From CBDCGJ01 sp965216645 (GTDB lineage: Bacteria; Pseudomonadota; Alphaproteobacteria; GCA-2731375), in assembly GCA_965216645.1 (NCBI GenBank), contig CBDCGJ010000050.1, positions 55,846 to 119,845 on the forward strand: 64,000 nucleotides of DNA, written 5' to 3'. This document shows positions 8,584 to 16,831 of this stretch, one piece after another. A program made the position numbers and the translations under genes. The notes below the pieces were generated by a model, which searched no databases, had not been told where the DNA came from, and saw nothing but the letters and a program-made list of their open reading frames with translations. Positions within the stretch are counted from its first letter, which is position 1. The number at the start of each line of letters is the position of its first letter.

Positions 8584-10659
8584 CTAACCGGCGCGCAGTC
8601 GTAGGATCAGATTGCCGCTCTGATCATTACACACTCGATAGTCGGGCGGTACGACCACTGTCGTATCCGCTTGTTCAATGATCAGAGGACCGTCCAACCG
8701 CTCCCCGATTTTCAAAGCCCCGCGGTTAAGCGCCGGCGTTTGGTATCTGTCCCAACCATCGTCCTTGGCGAAAACACAGCTTGTCTCCGCAATGACGCGA
8801 TCGCCTTGTACGGCTTCAGCGTCACCGCTTTGCCCACCACGGTCGACAGGTCCGATGCAGGTCATGCGCAGGTTGACCAATTGCACCTTGTTGTCCTCGA
8901 AGCGGCGAAGATATTGCCGTTCATGCGCTCTATGAAACGCTTCGACCACTTGATCTTTCCAGTCGGCCGCGTCCGTTTCCGCCGGAACGTCGACCAGCAG
9001 CTCGTAGCCCTGACCGGCATACCGGCAATCGGCCTGATACCTGTAGCGAATGTCGTCGTCAGAGAAGCCGTCGTCCAAAAGTTCGCGCCGGCCTTCCTGT
9101 TGCATGCTTTGGAATTTTTCCGACGCAAGACCTGGATCGAGCTGATCCATTTCCGACCAGCAACTCACCATGTATTCGTATTTGATGTCGGTCGACAGCA
9201 ACCCGGCCGCGGCGCCGACGCCGGGACTGCGCGGGATCACGACTTTGGCAATCTTCAGCTCACGGGCGATTTCCGCGGTAAAGGCCGCCCCCGCACCGCC
9301 GAATGCGATCAGGGCAAACTCCCGCGGATCATAGCCTCTGGAAATACTGCCGAGCCTGATGGCGTCGATCATGTTCCTGCAGACGATCCGGTAAATCCCC
9401 AACGCCGCCTCTTCCACGCTTAACCCGAGCGGCTCGGCAATCTTCTCCTCGACGGCGCGGCGAGCAAGCGCCGGATCCACGTCGATACCGGACGTTTCCA
9501 AGGTCTCCGCGCGAAGCCAACCGAGGCAGACCATGGCATCGGTGACCGTCGGCTCCTCCCCGCCTTTGCCATAGCAGGCGGGCCCTGGTGTCGCGCCGGC
9601 ACTGCGCGGTCCGACTTGGAACAAGCCGCCCTCGCCGACATAAGCGATGGAGCCGCCGCCGGCACCAATCGTCGATAAATCGACCATCGGCGTCATGGCG
9701 TCATAGTCGCCGATCTGCGTGTCCAATACATGCTTCATCTGCATGCGGCCATCGGGCGCCACCCCGACGTCGGCCGACGTACCGCCCACATCCAGGGTGA
9801 TGACGCTCGGATGGCCGATTTCCCGGCCGACATCGATCCCCTTGATCAACGCCCCCACCGGTCCTGACATCATCAACGAAACCGGTTTTTGCTTCGCGAT
9901 GCGGCTCCCGATCAAACCGCCGGCCGAGGTCATCAATCTCAAGTCCGACGCGATCTTCAGATCGCCCAACGCGGCACTGAAGCGATCCGTGTAATTGGCC
10001 GTGGCGGGCCCGACATAGGCGTTGAGGGCCGTCGTCGAAAATCGCTCATATTCGCGGTGCAGGGCGCAAACGTCATGGCTGAGACTCACATAAACGTCCG
10101 GACAGATTTCCGCCGCCAACGTCCGAATGCGCAACTCATGGGTCGGATTGAGAAAGGAAAACAACAGGCAGACAGCAATCGCCTCCACCCCTTCGCCGGC
10201 GAGTAGGGACAAGGCGGCGCGGACGTCGTCTTCATCCAACGGGGTTTCGATCCGGCCGTCCGGCGCACGGACCCGCTCCTTCACCGTCAGACGCAGATAG
10301 CGTGGAATGATCGGTTGATCCTGACGCGGCACGTCTTGATAGTTGGAGAAGTTCAGCGGACGTTTTTTGCGACCGATATGGAGGATGTCGCGGAACCCCT
10401 CCGTCGTGATCAAACCGACTTTCGCGCCGTTCTTCTGAAGGATGATGTTGGTGGCGATGGTCGTGCCGTGCAGAACCCGATGGATGTCCGATGTCGCGAT
10501 GCCCGCCAGCTTCGACACCGCCTCAATCCCCGCAACCGCGGCAAGAGACGGGTCCGCCGGCGTCGACGGTTGCTTGTGGATGATCGTTTCCCCGGATTCG
10601 GTATCCTGCAACACGAAGTCGGTAAAGGTGCCGCCTATGTCGATGCCAATCTGATGCAC
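8584..10659 (-). CDS. hyuA: Hydantoinase/oxoprolinase subunit A (second copy), first structural gene of the operon
   Basis: This is a 691-residue ATPase subunit of the HyuA family, with DIGGTFTDF at residues 6-14, HGTTIATN, SAGGLIGS, TLDVGGTSADVG and GAGGGSIAYVGEGG in the expected order. I place the start at the GTG at 10659-10657 (VHQIGIDIGG), preceded by GTTGGAAAC. The longer open frame to 10749 would run through two operator palindromes and encode an atypical N-terminus. It is the first gene after the operator region, with hyuB2, OYE, YrdC-like, aminotransferase, hyuB1, hyuA1 and the ThDP enzyme following with gaps of at most about 100 bases. It pairs with HyuB at 6705-8570. Confidence 0.9.
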   Translation of the reverse strand: MHQIGIDIGGTFTDFVLQDTESGETIIHKQPSTPADPSLAAVAGIEAVSKLAGIATSDIHRVLHGTTIATNIILQKNGAKVGLITTEGFRDILHIGRKKRPLNFSNYQDVPRQDQPIIPRYLRLTVKERVRAPDGRIETPLDEDDVRAALSLLAGEGVEAIAVCLLFSFLNPTHELRIRTLAAEICPDVYVSLSHDVCALHREYERFSTTALNAYVGPATANYTDRFSAALGDLKIASDLRLMTSAGGLIGSRIAKQKPVSLMMSGPVGALIKGIDVGREIGHPSVITLDVGGTSADVGVAPDGRMQMKHVLDTQIGDYDAMTPMVDLSTIGAGGGSIAYVGEGGLFQVGPRSAGATPGPACYGKGGEEPTVTDAMVCLGWLRAETLETSGIDVDPALARRAVEEKIAEPLGLSVEEAALGIYRIVCRNMIDAIRLGSISRGYDPREFALIAFGGAGAAFTAEIARELKIAKVVIPRSPGVGAAAGLLSTDIKYEYMVSCWSEMDQLDPGLASEKFQSMQQEGRRELLDDGFSDDDIRYRYQADCRYAGQGYELLVDVPAETDAADWKDQVVEAFHRAHERQYLRRFEDNKVQLVNLRMTCIGPVDRGGQSGDAEAVQGDRVIAETSCVFAKDDGWDRYQTPALNRGALKIGERLDGPLIIEQADTTVVVPPDYRVCNDQSGNLILRLRAG

Positions 10660-10700
10660 GTTTCCAACGCCGTTTTGTTCGAAAATTCGTTGATACCATT

Positions 10701-10712
10701 TTGGTATACAAT
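10701..10712. promoter_or_regulatory. GntR operator candidate, site 1 (hyu operon promoter)
   Basis: TTGGTATACAAT matches TTGGTATACCAA in 10 of 12 positions and lies 42 bases upstream of the hyuA2 GTG. A further inverted ATACCA half-site is at 10693-10698. On the minus strand the centre supplies TATACC, which could serve as a -10 element with TTCTTG 16 bases before it; that promoter assignment is tentative. Confidence 0.7.
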
Positions 10713-10760
10713 TTATAACTGTTTCAAGAATATTATTTCGGAAATTCACTAATTTCCTAA

Positions 10761-10776
10761 TTTTGGTATACCAAAA
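10761..10776. promoter_or_regulatory. GntR operator, site 2: perfect 16-bp palindrome
   Basis: TTTTGGTATACCAAAA is a perfect palindrome between the gntR stop (10796) and hyuA2. It is the best copy of the motif repeated through 10.7-15.5 kb. FadR/FCD-type GntR regulators typically bind short palindromes of the TNGTNNNACNA class, which this fits. Its centre is 62 bases, about six helical turns, from site 1, which would allow cooperative binding. Confidence 0.82.
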
Positions 10777-10795
10777 CAGAATCCATTCAAGACAT

Positions 10796-11452
10796 TCAAC
10801 ACGTTTTCAGACGCTTCAAAACGGCATTTCGCCCGGCCAGGATATGATTTCGCATCGCCACGTCGGCCCATTCCTCATCCTTCGACGCGATCGCTTCGAA
10901 GATTTCCGCGTGCTGTCGGGCGCTCCGTTCGAAATTTTCCGGCTCATAGTTTTTGAACGCTTCCAACAGCACGGGAATCGATATCGTACTGCGGACAAGG
11001 GCCAACAGCTGTCGATTGCCGGTAGCCTGGCCCAGGATTTCGTGAAATTGTTTGTCCGCCTCCAGGAACCGGGCCTGAAAGTCCGGCGGACGCTTGTCGA
11101 CCGCGTTGCGCAAGGTGTCCAGACTGGCGTGCAGCAGATCGAGATTTCGCTGTGAGATTTTCCGTGCGGCGAGCCGAGCGCATCGGCTTTCGAGCGCTGC
11201 GCCGACATCAAAGACTTCCAACACTTCAACGATGTCGATCTTCTCCACGAAGACGCCGCGGTTATGTTCGGCGCGGACCAAACCTTCCAGACTGAGTTTC
11301 TGCAACGCCTCGCGAACCGGCGTACGGCTGACCCCGGTCAATTCGCTGAGGTTGCGTTCCCTGAGCTGACTGCCGGGAGGGAACCGCCCGGAAATAATAT
11401 GCTCCCGAATTTCACGGTATGCGCGGTCCTGGGCTGACAGTTTTCCCGACAT
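10796..11452 (-). CDS. GntR-family (FCD subfamily) transcriptional regulator of the hyu/TRAP locus
   Basis: This 218-residue regulator has an N-terminal winged helix (about 8-75) with LRERNLSELTGVSRTPVREALQKLSLEGLV, the classic GntR recognition region. It is followed by an all-helical FCD ligand domain. Potential metal/ligand residues are in DKQFH (D-x3-H), RQHAEIFEAI and RNHI. The ATG at 11452 has GAGG seven bases upstream. It lies upstream of and in the same direction as the hyu operon, divergent from the MmgE/PrpD gene, with a TTGGCATACCAA box before its own start, so autoregulation is likely. FCD regulators usually respond to a small organic acid; here probably the substrate or an intermediate of this pathway. 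Confidence 0.93.
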   Translation of the reverse strand: MSGKLSAQDRAYREIREHIISGRFPPGSQLRERNLSELTGVSRTPVREALQKLSLEGLVRAEHNRGVFVEKIDIVEVLEVFDVGAALESRCARLAARKISQRNLDLLHASLDTLRNAVDKRPPDFQARFLEADKQFHEILGQATGNRQLLALVRSTISIPVLLEAFKNYEPENFERSARQHAEIFEAIASKDEEWADVAMRNHILAGRNAVLKRLKTC

Positions 11453-11471
11453 TGGTACCTCGGTTTCGCCT

Positions 11472-11483
11472 TTGGCATACCAA
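11472..11483. promoter_or_regulatory. GntR operator candidate, site 3 (upstream of gntR)
   Basis: TTGGCATACCAA matches the consensus in 11 of 12 positions, 20 bases upstream of the gntR ATG and between the divergent gntR and MmgE/PrpD genes. It suggests autoregulation. Confidence 0.68.
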
Positions 11484-11577
11484 ACCTATTTCCATGCGGC
11501 AGCGATGACAATGCGATTAGAGCGAAACGTCAAATCTTGTCGCTCGGACGGGTTACAGCTGGTGAAGCCTAATCAAG

Positions 11578-11589
11578 TTGGTATACAAA
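11578..11589. promoter_or_regulatory. GntR operator candidate, site 4 (upstream of MmgE/PrpD gene)
   Basis: TTGGTATACAAA matches the consensus in 11 of 12 positions. An open frame could begin at the TTG inside this box, but the better start lies 37 bases downstream, so the box reads as an operator overlapping the promoter or 5' leader. Confidence 0.7.
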
Positions 11590-11625
11590 ATGCCGAGATT
11601 GAGGAAATCAGAAATTGAGGATCAT

Positions 11626-12984
11626 ATGGCTGCGGTGACCGAAAGCGTCGTCGAGTTCATCTCGGACGCCATCGAAATCGACTTGCCGGCCGGCGTCGAC
11701 GAAATCGTGGCCGTCGGTTTTTGCGACACCATCGGCGTCACCTTGGCCGCCTTGGATGAGCCGGTTTGCCAGGTCGCGAGCGAAGCGGTACGCCGGCAGG
11801 GCGGGCAAGCCCAATCGCGTATCAATCTTGGCGCGGACCGAACCACAAGCGAGTATGCGGCCTTGATCGGCGCCGCGACCGCCCATGCGTTGGACTATGA
11901 CGACTATGCCTTCTCCAACCATGTCAGCGCCGTGATGGTGCCGGCAATCTTGGCCGAGGCGGAACTGACTGGAGCCAGCGGGGCCGACATGGTCCGCGCT
12001 TATGTCACCGGCTACGAAGTATGGCGCGACATCATGCATCGCGAACCGGACGACATCTATGCCAGAGGTTGGCATCCGACCGCGGTATTCGGTGCGTTCG
12101 GCGTGGTGGCGGCCGCGTCGGTACTGAACAAACTCGGCAAGGACGAAATCCGCAACGCCATCGGATTGGCTGTCGCCAATAGCGGCGGCGTTATGGCCAA
12201 TTTCGGTACCATGGGTAAGCCCTATCAAGGTGGCCGTGCCGCGCAGGCCGGCTTGACATCGGTTCATCTGGCGATGGCCGGCATGGACGCCGGACCCGAT
12301 GCGCTGGACGCAGAAAACGGTTTGTTGTTGGGCCTATCGCCCGAACGCCGGGCTGACGTCACGACACCCGCCGATCTCGGCCGAGATTGGGGCATTATGA
12401 AGGAACGTTTGAACATCAAACGCTACCCGACCGTGGGCGCGTCGCAACGGATCGCGGATTGCGCCTGCGAACTGCATCACCATCCGGCGCTCAACCTGAG
12501 CCAGATCGTCAAAATCAGACCCTATGTCAGCGAGAAGCATATTCGCGTCATGCCGATCCATCGACCGCAGACCGGATTGGAAGCCAAATTCAGTATCGAA
12601 TTGGTTGCCGTCGCCGGCATGCTAAATGGCGCCGTCGGCTTTCACGAGTTGAGCGACGACTTCGTCGGACGCGCTGACGTACAGGAACTGATCAGGAAAG
12701 TGGAACCGGACATCGGCCCTGACGACGACCCGGTTTATGCCGCCGGCACCCGCGCCGATATCCTACACGTGGATCTAATCGATGGCAGGACGATCTCCAG
12801 CAACGAAGTCGCCCGATGGCGAGGACATGCCGAGAACCCGATGAGCTTGGACGAGTTGAAAGCCAAATTCATGGACTGCGCCACACAGACCTTGAACGAG
12901 GCACAGGCCGAACAGTATTTTCAGGTTTTTTCGGCGATCGGCGAACTCTCCTCAACCGACGACATCCCCATTCTGATGCGTTGA
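11626..12984 (+). CDS. MmgE/PrpD family protein (2-methylcitrate dehydratase-like)
   Basis: This 452-residue protein is of the MmgE/PrpD family, which contains 2-methylcitrate dehydratase, cis-aconitate decarboxylase and iminodisuccinate epimerase. Characteristic segments are HALDYDDYAFSNHVSAVMVPAILA (about 87-110), GYEVWRDI, GWHPTAVFGAFG (about 145-156), a central KRYPTVGASQR and the C-terminal dimerisation region. I chose the ATG at 11626 because GAGG sits six bases before it; the frame opens earlier, at 11578 inside an operator. It is a single-gene unit facing away from gntR. Its reaction on the substrate of this locus (isomerisation, dehydration or decarboxylation) cannot be predicted. 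Confidence 0.88.
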   Translation: MAAVTESVVEFISDAIEIDLPAGVDEIVAVGFCDTIGVTLAALDEPVCQVASEAVRRQGGQAQSRINLGADRTTSEYAALIGAATAHALDYDDYAFSNHVSAVMVPAILAEAELTGASGADMVRAYVTGYEVWRDIMHREPDDIYARGWHPTAVFGAFGVVAAASVLNKLGKDEIRNAIGLAVANSGGVMANFGTMGKPYQGGRAAQAGLTSVHLAMAGMDAGPDALDAENGLLLGLSPERRADVTTPADLGRDWGIMKERLNIKRYPTVGASQRIADCACELHHHPALNLSQIVKIRPYVSEKHIRVMPIHRPQTGLEAKFSIELVAVAGMLNGAVGFHELSDDFVGRADVQELIRKVEPDIGPDDDPVYAAGTRADILHVDLIDGRTISSNEVARWRGHAENPMSLDELKAKFMDCATQTLNEAQAEQYFQVFSAIGELSSTDDIPILMR

Positions 12985-13005
12985 CGCGTCGACGCGACCG
13001 GTCCT

Positions 13006-14295
13006 CTAATCTTCGATCATGATCGCCGCAGCCACGGTCCGCGCCGTCGCGAGTAGTTCGCCGTCTCTCAGACGGGGCGCCGTCAGCTGCACGCCGACCG
13101 GCAAACCGTTGGGGCCACGATCGCTTGGGATATTCACGCAAGGGCAATGCAACGCCGTCCACATCCGATTGAAAATCGCGTCTCCGTTATTGTGCAGCCC
13201 CTCCGGTGCTTCGCCGGGAACGGACGGGGTTAGGAACGCATCATAGCCGACCGCCGCGGCTTCGAAATCCAGCCGGCAAATCGCCATCCGATCGTAGGCC
13301 TCCACGATTTCCGCCCGGCTGCGCCCTTTGGCATTTTCCACTTCCTCATGAAACGCTGGATGCAAGATTTCTCCTTGGCTCAGATATTCGGCGCGATAAG
13401 CTCCCCGCCCCTCCCAATGCATGATACGGTCCTGCATTTCGTTTAGATGGGCAAAGCTTTCCGGGAACGGCACATCCGCGACCGTGGCACCGGCAGCTTC
13501 CAGCTTTGCACGCGCCCGCTCCAGCGCCGCCACGGTTTCCTCTTGCGCTTCATCCCAATGCTGGGTCGGGAAGTAGCCGATGCGAAGATCGTCGACCGGC
13601 TTCGCATCGAATGACCGGTCGACCACGCCGAAGGCATCGGCGGCAAGGCAAAGATCTTCGACGCTCCGGGCGATGAAGCCGATCGTATCCAAGGATTGCG
13701 CATAGACTTTGATGCCTTCCGTGCTGATCAGACCGTAACTCGGCTTCAACCCAAAGGCGCCATTGAAGGAAGCGGGGCGGATCAGTGAGCCGCCGGTCTG
13801 GGTTCCCAATGCCAAAGGCACCATCTTGTCGGCGACGGCAGCGCCGGAACCGCTGGAAGAGCCGCCGGGCGTATGAGCGAGATTATGCGGATTGCCCGTC
13901 GGTGGGTTCTGTCCGAGCGATGCGAATTCGACGGTCGCGACTTTGCCGAGAATGACCGCGCCCTGCGCCCGCAAAATACTGACGCAGGCGGCATCACGGG
14001 CCGGCCGATGTCCTTGATAGAGCGGCGAGTTATACTCCGTCGGCATGTCGGCGGTATCGATCATGTCCTTGATACCGACCGGCACGCCATGCAGAGGGCC
14101 GCGCGCGGGGCTAGCGTCTCGCGACCTAGCTTGCTCCAGGGCCAAATCTTCGTCTACGAAAGCCCAGGCCTTCACAAGATCGTCCCGCGTCGCGATACGA
14201 TCCAAGCAAGAACGGACCAATGCCTCGCTGGTAAGCTTACCCTTCGCAATTTTTCTTGCTGCCTGCGAGGCCGATAACTCGAATGGCTCGGTCAT
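13006..14295 (-). CDS. Amidase-signature family amidase
   Basis: This 429-residue hydrolase has the Ser-cisSer-Lys triad of amidase-signature enzymes: Lys in GVPVGIKDMID (about K76), the Gly/Ser-rich HTPGGSSSGSGAAVA (about 141-155) and the nucleophile in GTQTGGSLIRPASF (about S170). Length is normal for the family. It follows the VOC gene on the same strand with a 56-base gap, so it probably shares that gene's promoter and GntR box. It would hydrolyse a linear amide or carbamoyl compound, matching the expected product of HyuAB ring opening. It converges with the MmgE/PrpD gene, with 21 bases between their ends. Confidence 0.92.
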   Translation of the reverse strand: MTEPFELSASQAARKIAKGKLTSEALVRSCLDRIATRDDLVKAWAFVDEDLALEQARSRDASPARGPLHGVPVGIKDMIDTADMPTEYNSPLYQGHRPARDAACVSILRAQGAVILGKVATVEFASLGQNPPTGNPHNLAHTPGGSSSGSGAAVADKMVPLALGTQTGGSLIRPASFNGAFGLKPSYGLISTEGIKVYAQSLDTIGFIARSVEDLCLAADAFGVVDRSFDAKPVDDLRIGYFPTQHWDEAQEETVAALERARAKLEAAGATVADVPFPESFAHLNEMQDRIMHWEGRGAYRAEYLSQGEILHPAFHEEVENAKGRSRAEIVEAYDRMAICRLDFEAAAVGYDAFLTPSVPGEAPEGLHNNGDAIFNRMWTALHCPCVNIPSDRGPNGLPVGVQLTAPRLRDGELLATARTVAAAIMIED

Positions 14296-14351
14296 ATCCG
14301 TAACTCCATTAACCCTCGCCCACTAGGCGTCCGCCTACGCGGCGGAGTTTG

Positions 14352-15215
14352 CTAACCTGAAGAGGTTGCCGCGAATTCCACGACGACACCGCCAGCCAAT
14401 TGGGCCGGCACCCAAACAGTGTCATCTTCGCGCTGAATATCAACCCCGGCTTCTTTGAAATATCCGCGCGTTGATTCGAGATCTTCGCAACGCACATGAA
14501 ATGCCGCCGCGAAGGGTAGCCGCGGCACGACTGTGTCGGGATATCGTTGAGCCAGTGCCGACGGGGTCAAGAAGGTTACCACGCCGCCGTTCGGTAATGT
14601 CAGACCGAAATCGTCCTCTCCGTTCAGCGGCGCACCACCGACAAGATCCGCGAGTTCGGCAGCTGACTGCGCCGGGTCCGCGACACACAAGGTTATACCG
14701 GTCAACTGCCGGGCACCATTGGCATGGCGGTTCAATTTGCTGTCGAACACCATCTCCGGCGTCACATGTTCGACATAGCAGAAAAAAGCATCCGGCGCGA
14801 CCTTCTCGGGCAGGCGAAACCATTTGAACTGCGCCAGTCCCTCGGCGGTCGGATATTGTACGGCGCGACCGGCCTGACCGACCGGATCGACGGTAATACC
14901 TTTCTCCTTCAGCATGAGATTGTCACGGTCCGCATCGTCGGTGCGGAAGACGACGATATGAAAACCGAAATAGCGCGCGATCGCATCCCTTAGGTGATGG
15001 GTCGATAGATCGCCATGGACCGCTGTCAATTCGACATAAGTATCAGCAAAAACTAAATGGCTGTTGCTCTGGCCCAACGGCCGCGGCGTTCCGTCCGGCT
15101 CAACGCCAACCAATTCGCATCGGGGCGCCACGTGAAATCCCAACCGGCGATAGTCGTTTTCCAGCGCCGCCAGATCGCGGGCGACAATGCCGATATGATC
15201 CAAATTCAAGGCCAT
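14352..15215 (-). CDS. VOC-superfamily (glyoxalase-like) protein
   Basis: This 287-residue protein is built from two glyoxalase/dioxygenase-type modules. The first begins NLDHIGIVARDLAALENDYRRLGFHV (residues 3-28), and the second starts near TGITLCVADPAQSAAELADLVG. The N-terminal His and acidic residues fit the metal-binding pattern of the superfamily (VOC enzymes include lyases, isomerases, dioxygenases and epimerases). It is the first gene of a two-gene unit with the amidase and has a GntR box 27 bases before its ATG. The specific reaction is unknown. Confidence 0.8.
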   Translation of the reverse strand: MALNLDHIGIVARDLAALENDYRRLGFHVAPRCELVGVEPDGTPRPLGQSNSHLVFADTYVELTAVHGDLSTHHLRDAIARYFGFHIVVFRTDDADRDNLMLKEKGITVDPVGQAGRAVQYPTAEGLAQFKWFRLPEKVAPDAFFCYVEHVTPEMVFDSKLNRHANGARQLTGITLCVADPAQSAAELADLVGGAPLNGEDDFGLTLPNGGVVTFLTPSALAQRYPDTVVPRLPFAAAFHVRCEDLESTRGYFKEAGVDIQREDDTVWVPAQLAGGVVVEFAATSSG

Positions 15216-15241
15216 ATTAATCCTCGCAAGTCACGCAACAG

Positions 15242-15253
15242 ATGGTATACCAA
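15242..15253. promoter_or_regulatory. GntR operator candidate, site 5 (upstream of VOC-amidase unit)
   Basis: ATGGTATACCAA matches the consensus in 11 of 12 positions and lies 27 bases upstream of the VOC start codon. Confidence 0.72.
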
Positions 15254-15476
15254 AATTCTCAACCGCCGGACACCAATTCGATTACCAATTCGAGTTGGCA
15301 TTGTTTGAATTCTCTCTCTTAGAAGAAATTCGATCTACAGCGAAGCGAGTGCGAGAAATTTACCTTTTAAAACAGATATTTATCCCCGCTATATGTCATT
15401 GATGGATATTCTCGGATCTACGATTTGACATCGTGACAATTTTTTGGAGATGTAGACATTACTTAACTCATGAATT

Positions 15477-15488
15477 ATTGTATACCAT
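15477..15488. promoter_or_regulatory. GntR operator candidate, site 6 (upstream of TRAP transporter)
   Basis: ATTGTATACCAT matches the consensus in 9 of 12 positions but keeps the central GTATAC and the right half-site. It lies 154 bases before dctP. It is the weakest of the six, supported mainly by position. Confidence 0.55.
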
Positions 15489-15641
15489 ACTAGAGACTGC
15501 GGCGGTTTCAGAGCTGTTTTGGGCGCGGTTGCGTCCGTCCCCTGCATATGTCGTCCGTGCCGACCTGTCCCGCGCGGTTCTTTATGGAAACAACGCGATC
15601 GAAGCTTTCAAGCTTGGCTATCGATGGGAGGATTAAGCATC

Positions 15642-16709
15642 ATGCTCACTGGCATTAAGCGGTTGACCTTGGCCGCTGGATTCTTGGTCATGTCGACCAC
15701 GACCGTTTCAGCAGCGGATTTCAGCTGGAAAATGGCGACTATCGCGCCGGAGAACAGCGCGGTCTTCAAGCTGTATGCGAAGTATTTCACCGACAAGGTC
15801 CGTCTGTGGTCCAACGGCCGGCTGGACATCAAACCGTTCGGCGCCGGTGTCTTGGCCCATCCCTTTAAGCTTTACGACGCGGTGAGTGACGGCCAAGTCG
15901 ACATCGCCTGGAGCTATCCGGGCTTCATGGTCAACGCGGACCCGACCAATGCGATCTTCGCTGGGTTTCCCGGCGGCATGGCGCCTGAGACCTATATGCA
16001 TTGGGCCTATCAGGGTGGCGGCGAAAAAATGTGGTCGGACTATCGGCGCAGCAAAATGGGCTTGATGTCGCTGTATATGGGGCAAGGAACGACCGAGATT
16101 TTCGCGCATTCCCACAAACCGGTCCGAACCGCGGCGGATCTGAAAGGATACAAACATCGAACTACCGGTGCTTGGGCGGCGATCCTGAAGGACGAATTCG
16201 GCGGCGCGCCGACCGTAACCGCGTTCGGCGAAATCTTCGGCATGCTGCAGAAGAAGGCGCTAGACGGTGTCGAATATGGCGGCCCCGGCGCAAACCTGCC
16301 TTTGGGCTACTACAAAGTCGCGAAATACATCATTTTCCCCGGCGCGCACCAGCCGTCGTCCTCGACCGAAATCTTCATGAAGTCGGAGAAGTTCGACGCG
16401 TTGCCGGCGGATCTCCAGCAAATTATGCGGGACGCGGCCAAGGCAACCGTTCTGCATACCTGGCTCAATTTCGGCCACAACGACCAAGAGGCGATGGCCA
16501 CCTTCCGCAGCTCCGGTAACGAACTCGTGCGGATGGATCCGGCGCTGGTGAAATCGATCAACGATGCCGGGCAGGCATGGATCGCCGCCAAAATCAAAGC
16601 CGAAGTCGGTAAAGGCAACGCGGACGCGGGGAAGATCTTGGAAAGCTACAACAACTACCAAACCACCTGGGCGAAGAACGCCTTCACTCGCGCGATCGAC
16701 CGCGACTGA
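15642..16709 (+). CDS. dctP: TRAP transporter substrate-binding protein (DctP family)
   Basis: This 355-residue periplasmic binding protein has a signal peptide of about 24 residues (MLTGIKRLTLAAGFLVM ... VSAA). The DctP-family core includes FKLYAKYFTDKVRLWSNGRLDIKPFGAG, DAVSDGQVDIAW and an ADLKGYKHR segment whose Arg usually binds the ligand carboxylate. The ATG at 15642 was chosen over earlier in-frame starts because it begins a normal signal peptide and has GGGAGGA upstream. TRAP systems import organic acids using the sodium gradient, so the substrate of this locus probably carries a carboxylate. It is followed by a strong hairpin and then the permease genes. Confidence 0.93.
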   Translation: MLTGIKRLTLAAGFLVMSTTTVSAADFSWKMATIAPENSAVFKLYAKYFTDKVRLWSNGRLDIKPFGAGVLAHPFKLYDAVSDGQVDIAWSYPGFMVNADPTNAIFAGFPGGMAPETYMHWAYQGGGEKMWSDYRRSKMGLMSLYMGQGTTEIFAHSHKPVRTAADLKGYKHRTTGAWAAILKDEFGGAPTVTAFGEIFGMLQKKALDGVEYGGPGANLPLGYYKVAKYIIFPGAHQPSSSTEIFMKSEKFDALPADLQQIMRDAAKATVLHTWLNFGHNDQEAMATFRSSGNELVRMDPALVKSINDAGQAWIAAKIKAEVGKGNADAGKILESYNNYQTTWAKNAFTRAIDRD

Positions 16710-16754
16710 TCCTGCGATTGGTTGCATCGCGCAACGACATCGGCGATTTCCGAT

Positions 16755-16788
16755 ACCGGCCGGCCACAACGCGCCGGCCGGTGTTTTG
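16755..16788 (+). terminator. Hairpin between dctP and dctQ (attenuating terminator)
   Basis: ACCGGCCGGC pairs with GCCGGCCGGT across an 8-base loop and is followed by GTTTTG. Placement after the binding-protein gene fits partial termination that yields more DctP than permease. Confidence 0.65.
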
Positions 16789-16831
16789 ATCCAATTCGAG
16801 GCTCTCGGTAGGCGATGGGCAACGGAATCGA

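Larger units (their letters stand above)
15216..15641. other. AT-rich divergent control region between the VOC gene and the TRAP operon
   Basis: These 426 bases hold no convincing gene. They are visibly more AT-rich than their surroundings and carry two GntR boxes, one near each end of the divergent pair. A perfect -35 hexamer TTGACA is at 15425-15430 on the plus strand without an obvious -10 at 17 bases. A good GGGAGGA ribosome-binding site at 15626-15632 precedes dctP. Confidence 0.6.

Noticed and set aside
10660..10749. 30-codon N-terminal extension of hyuA2
   Set aside because: It would be translated through two operator palindromes and its residues are unlike the family; the GTG at 10659 gives the normal N-terminus.
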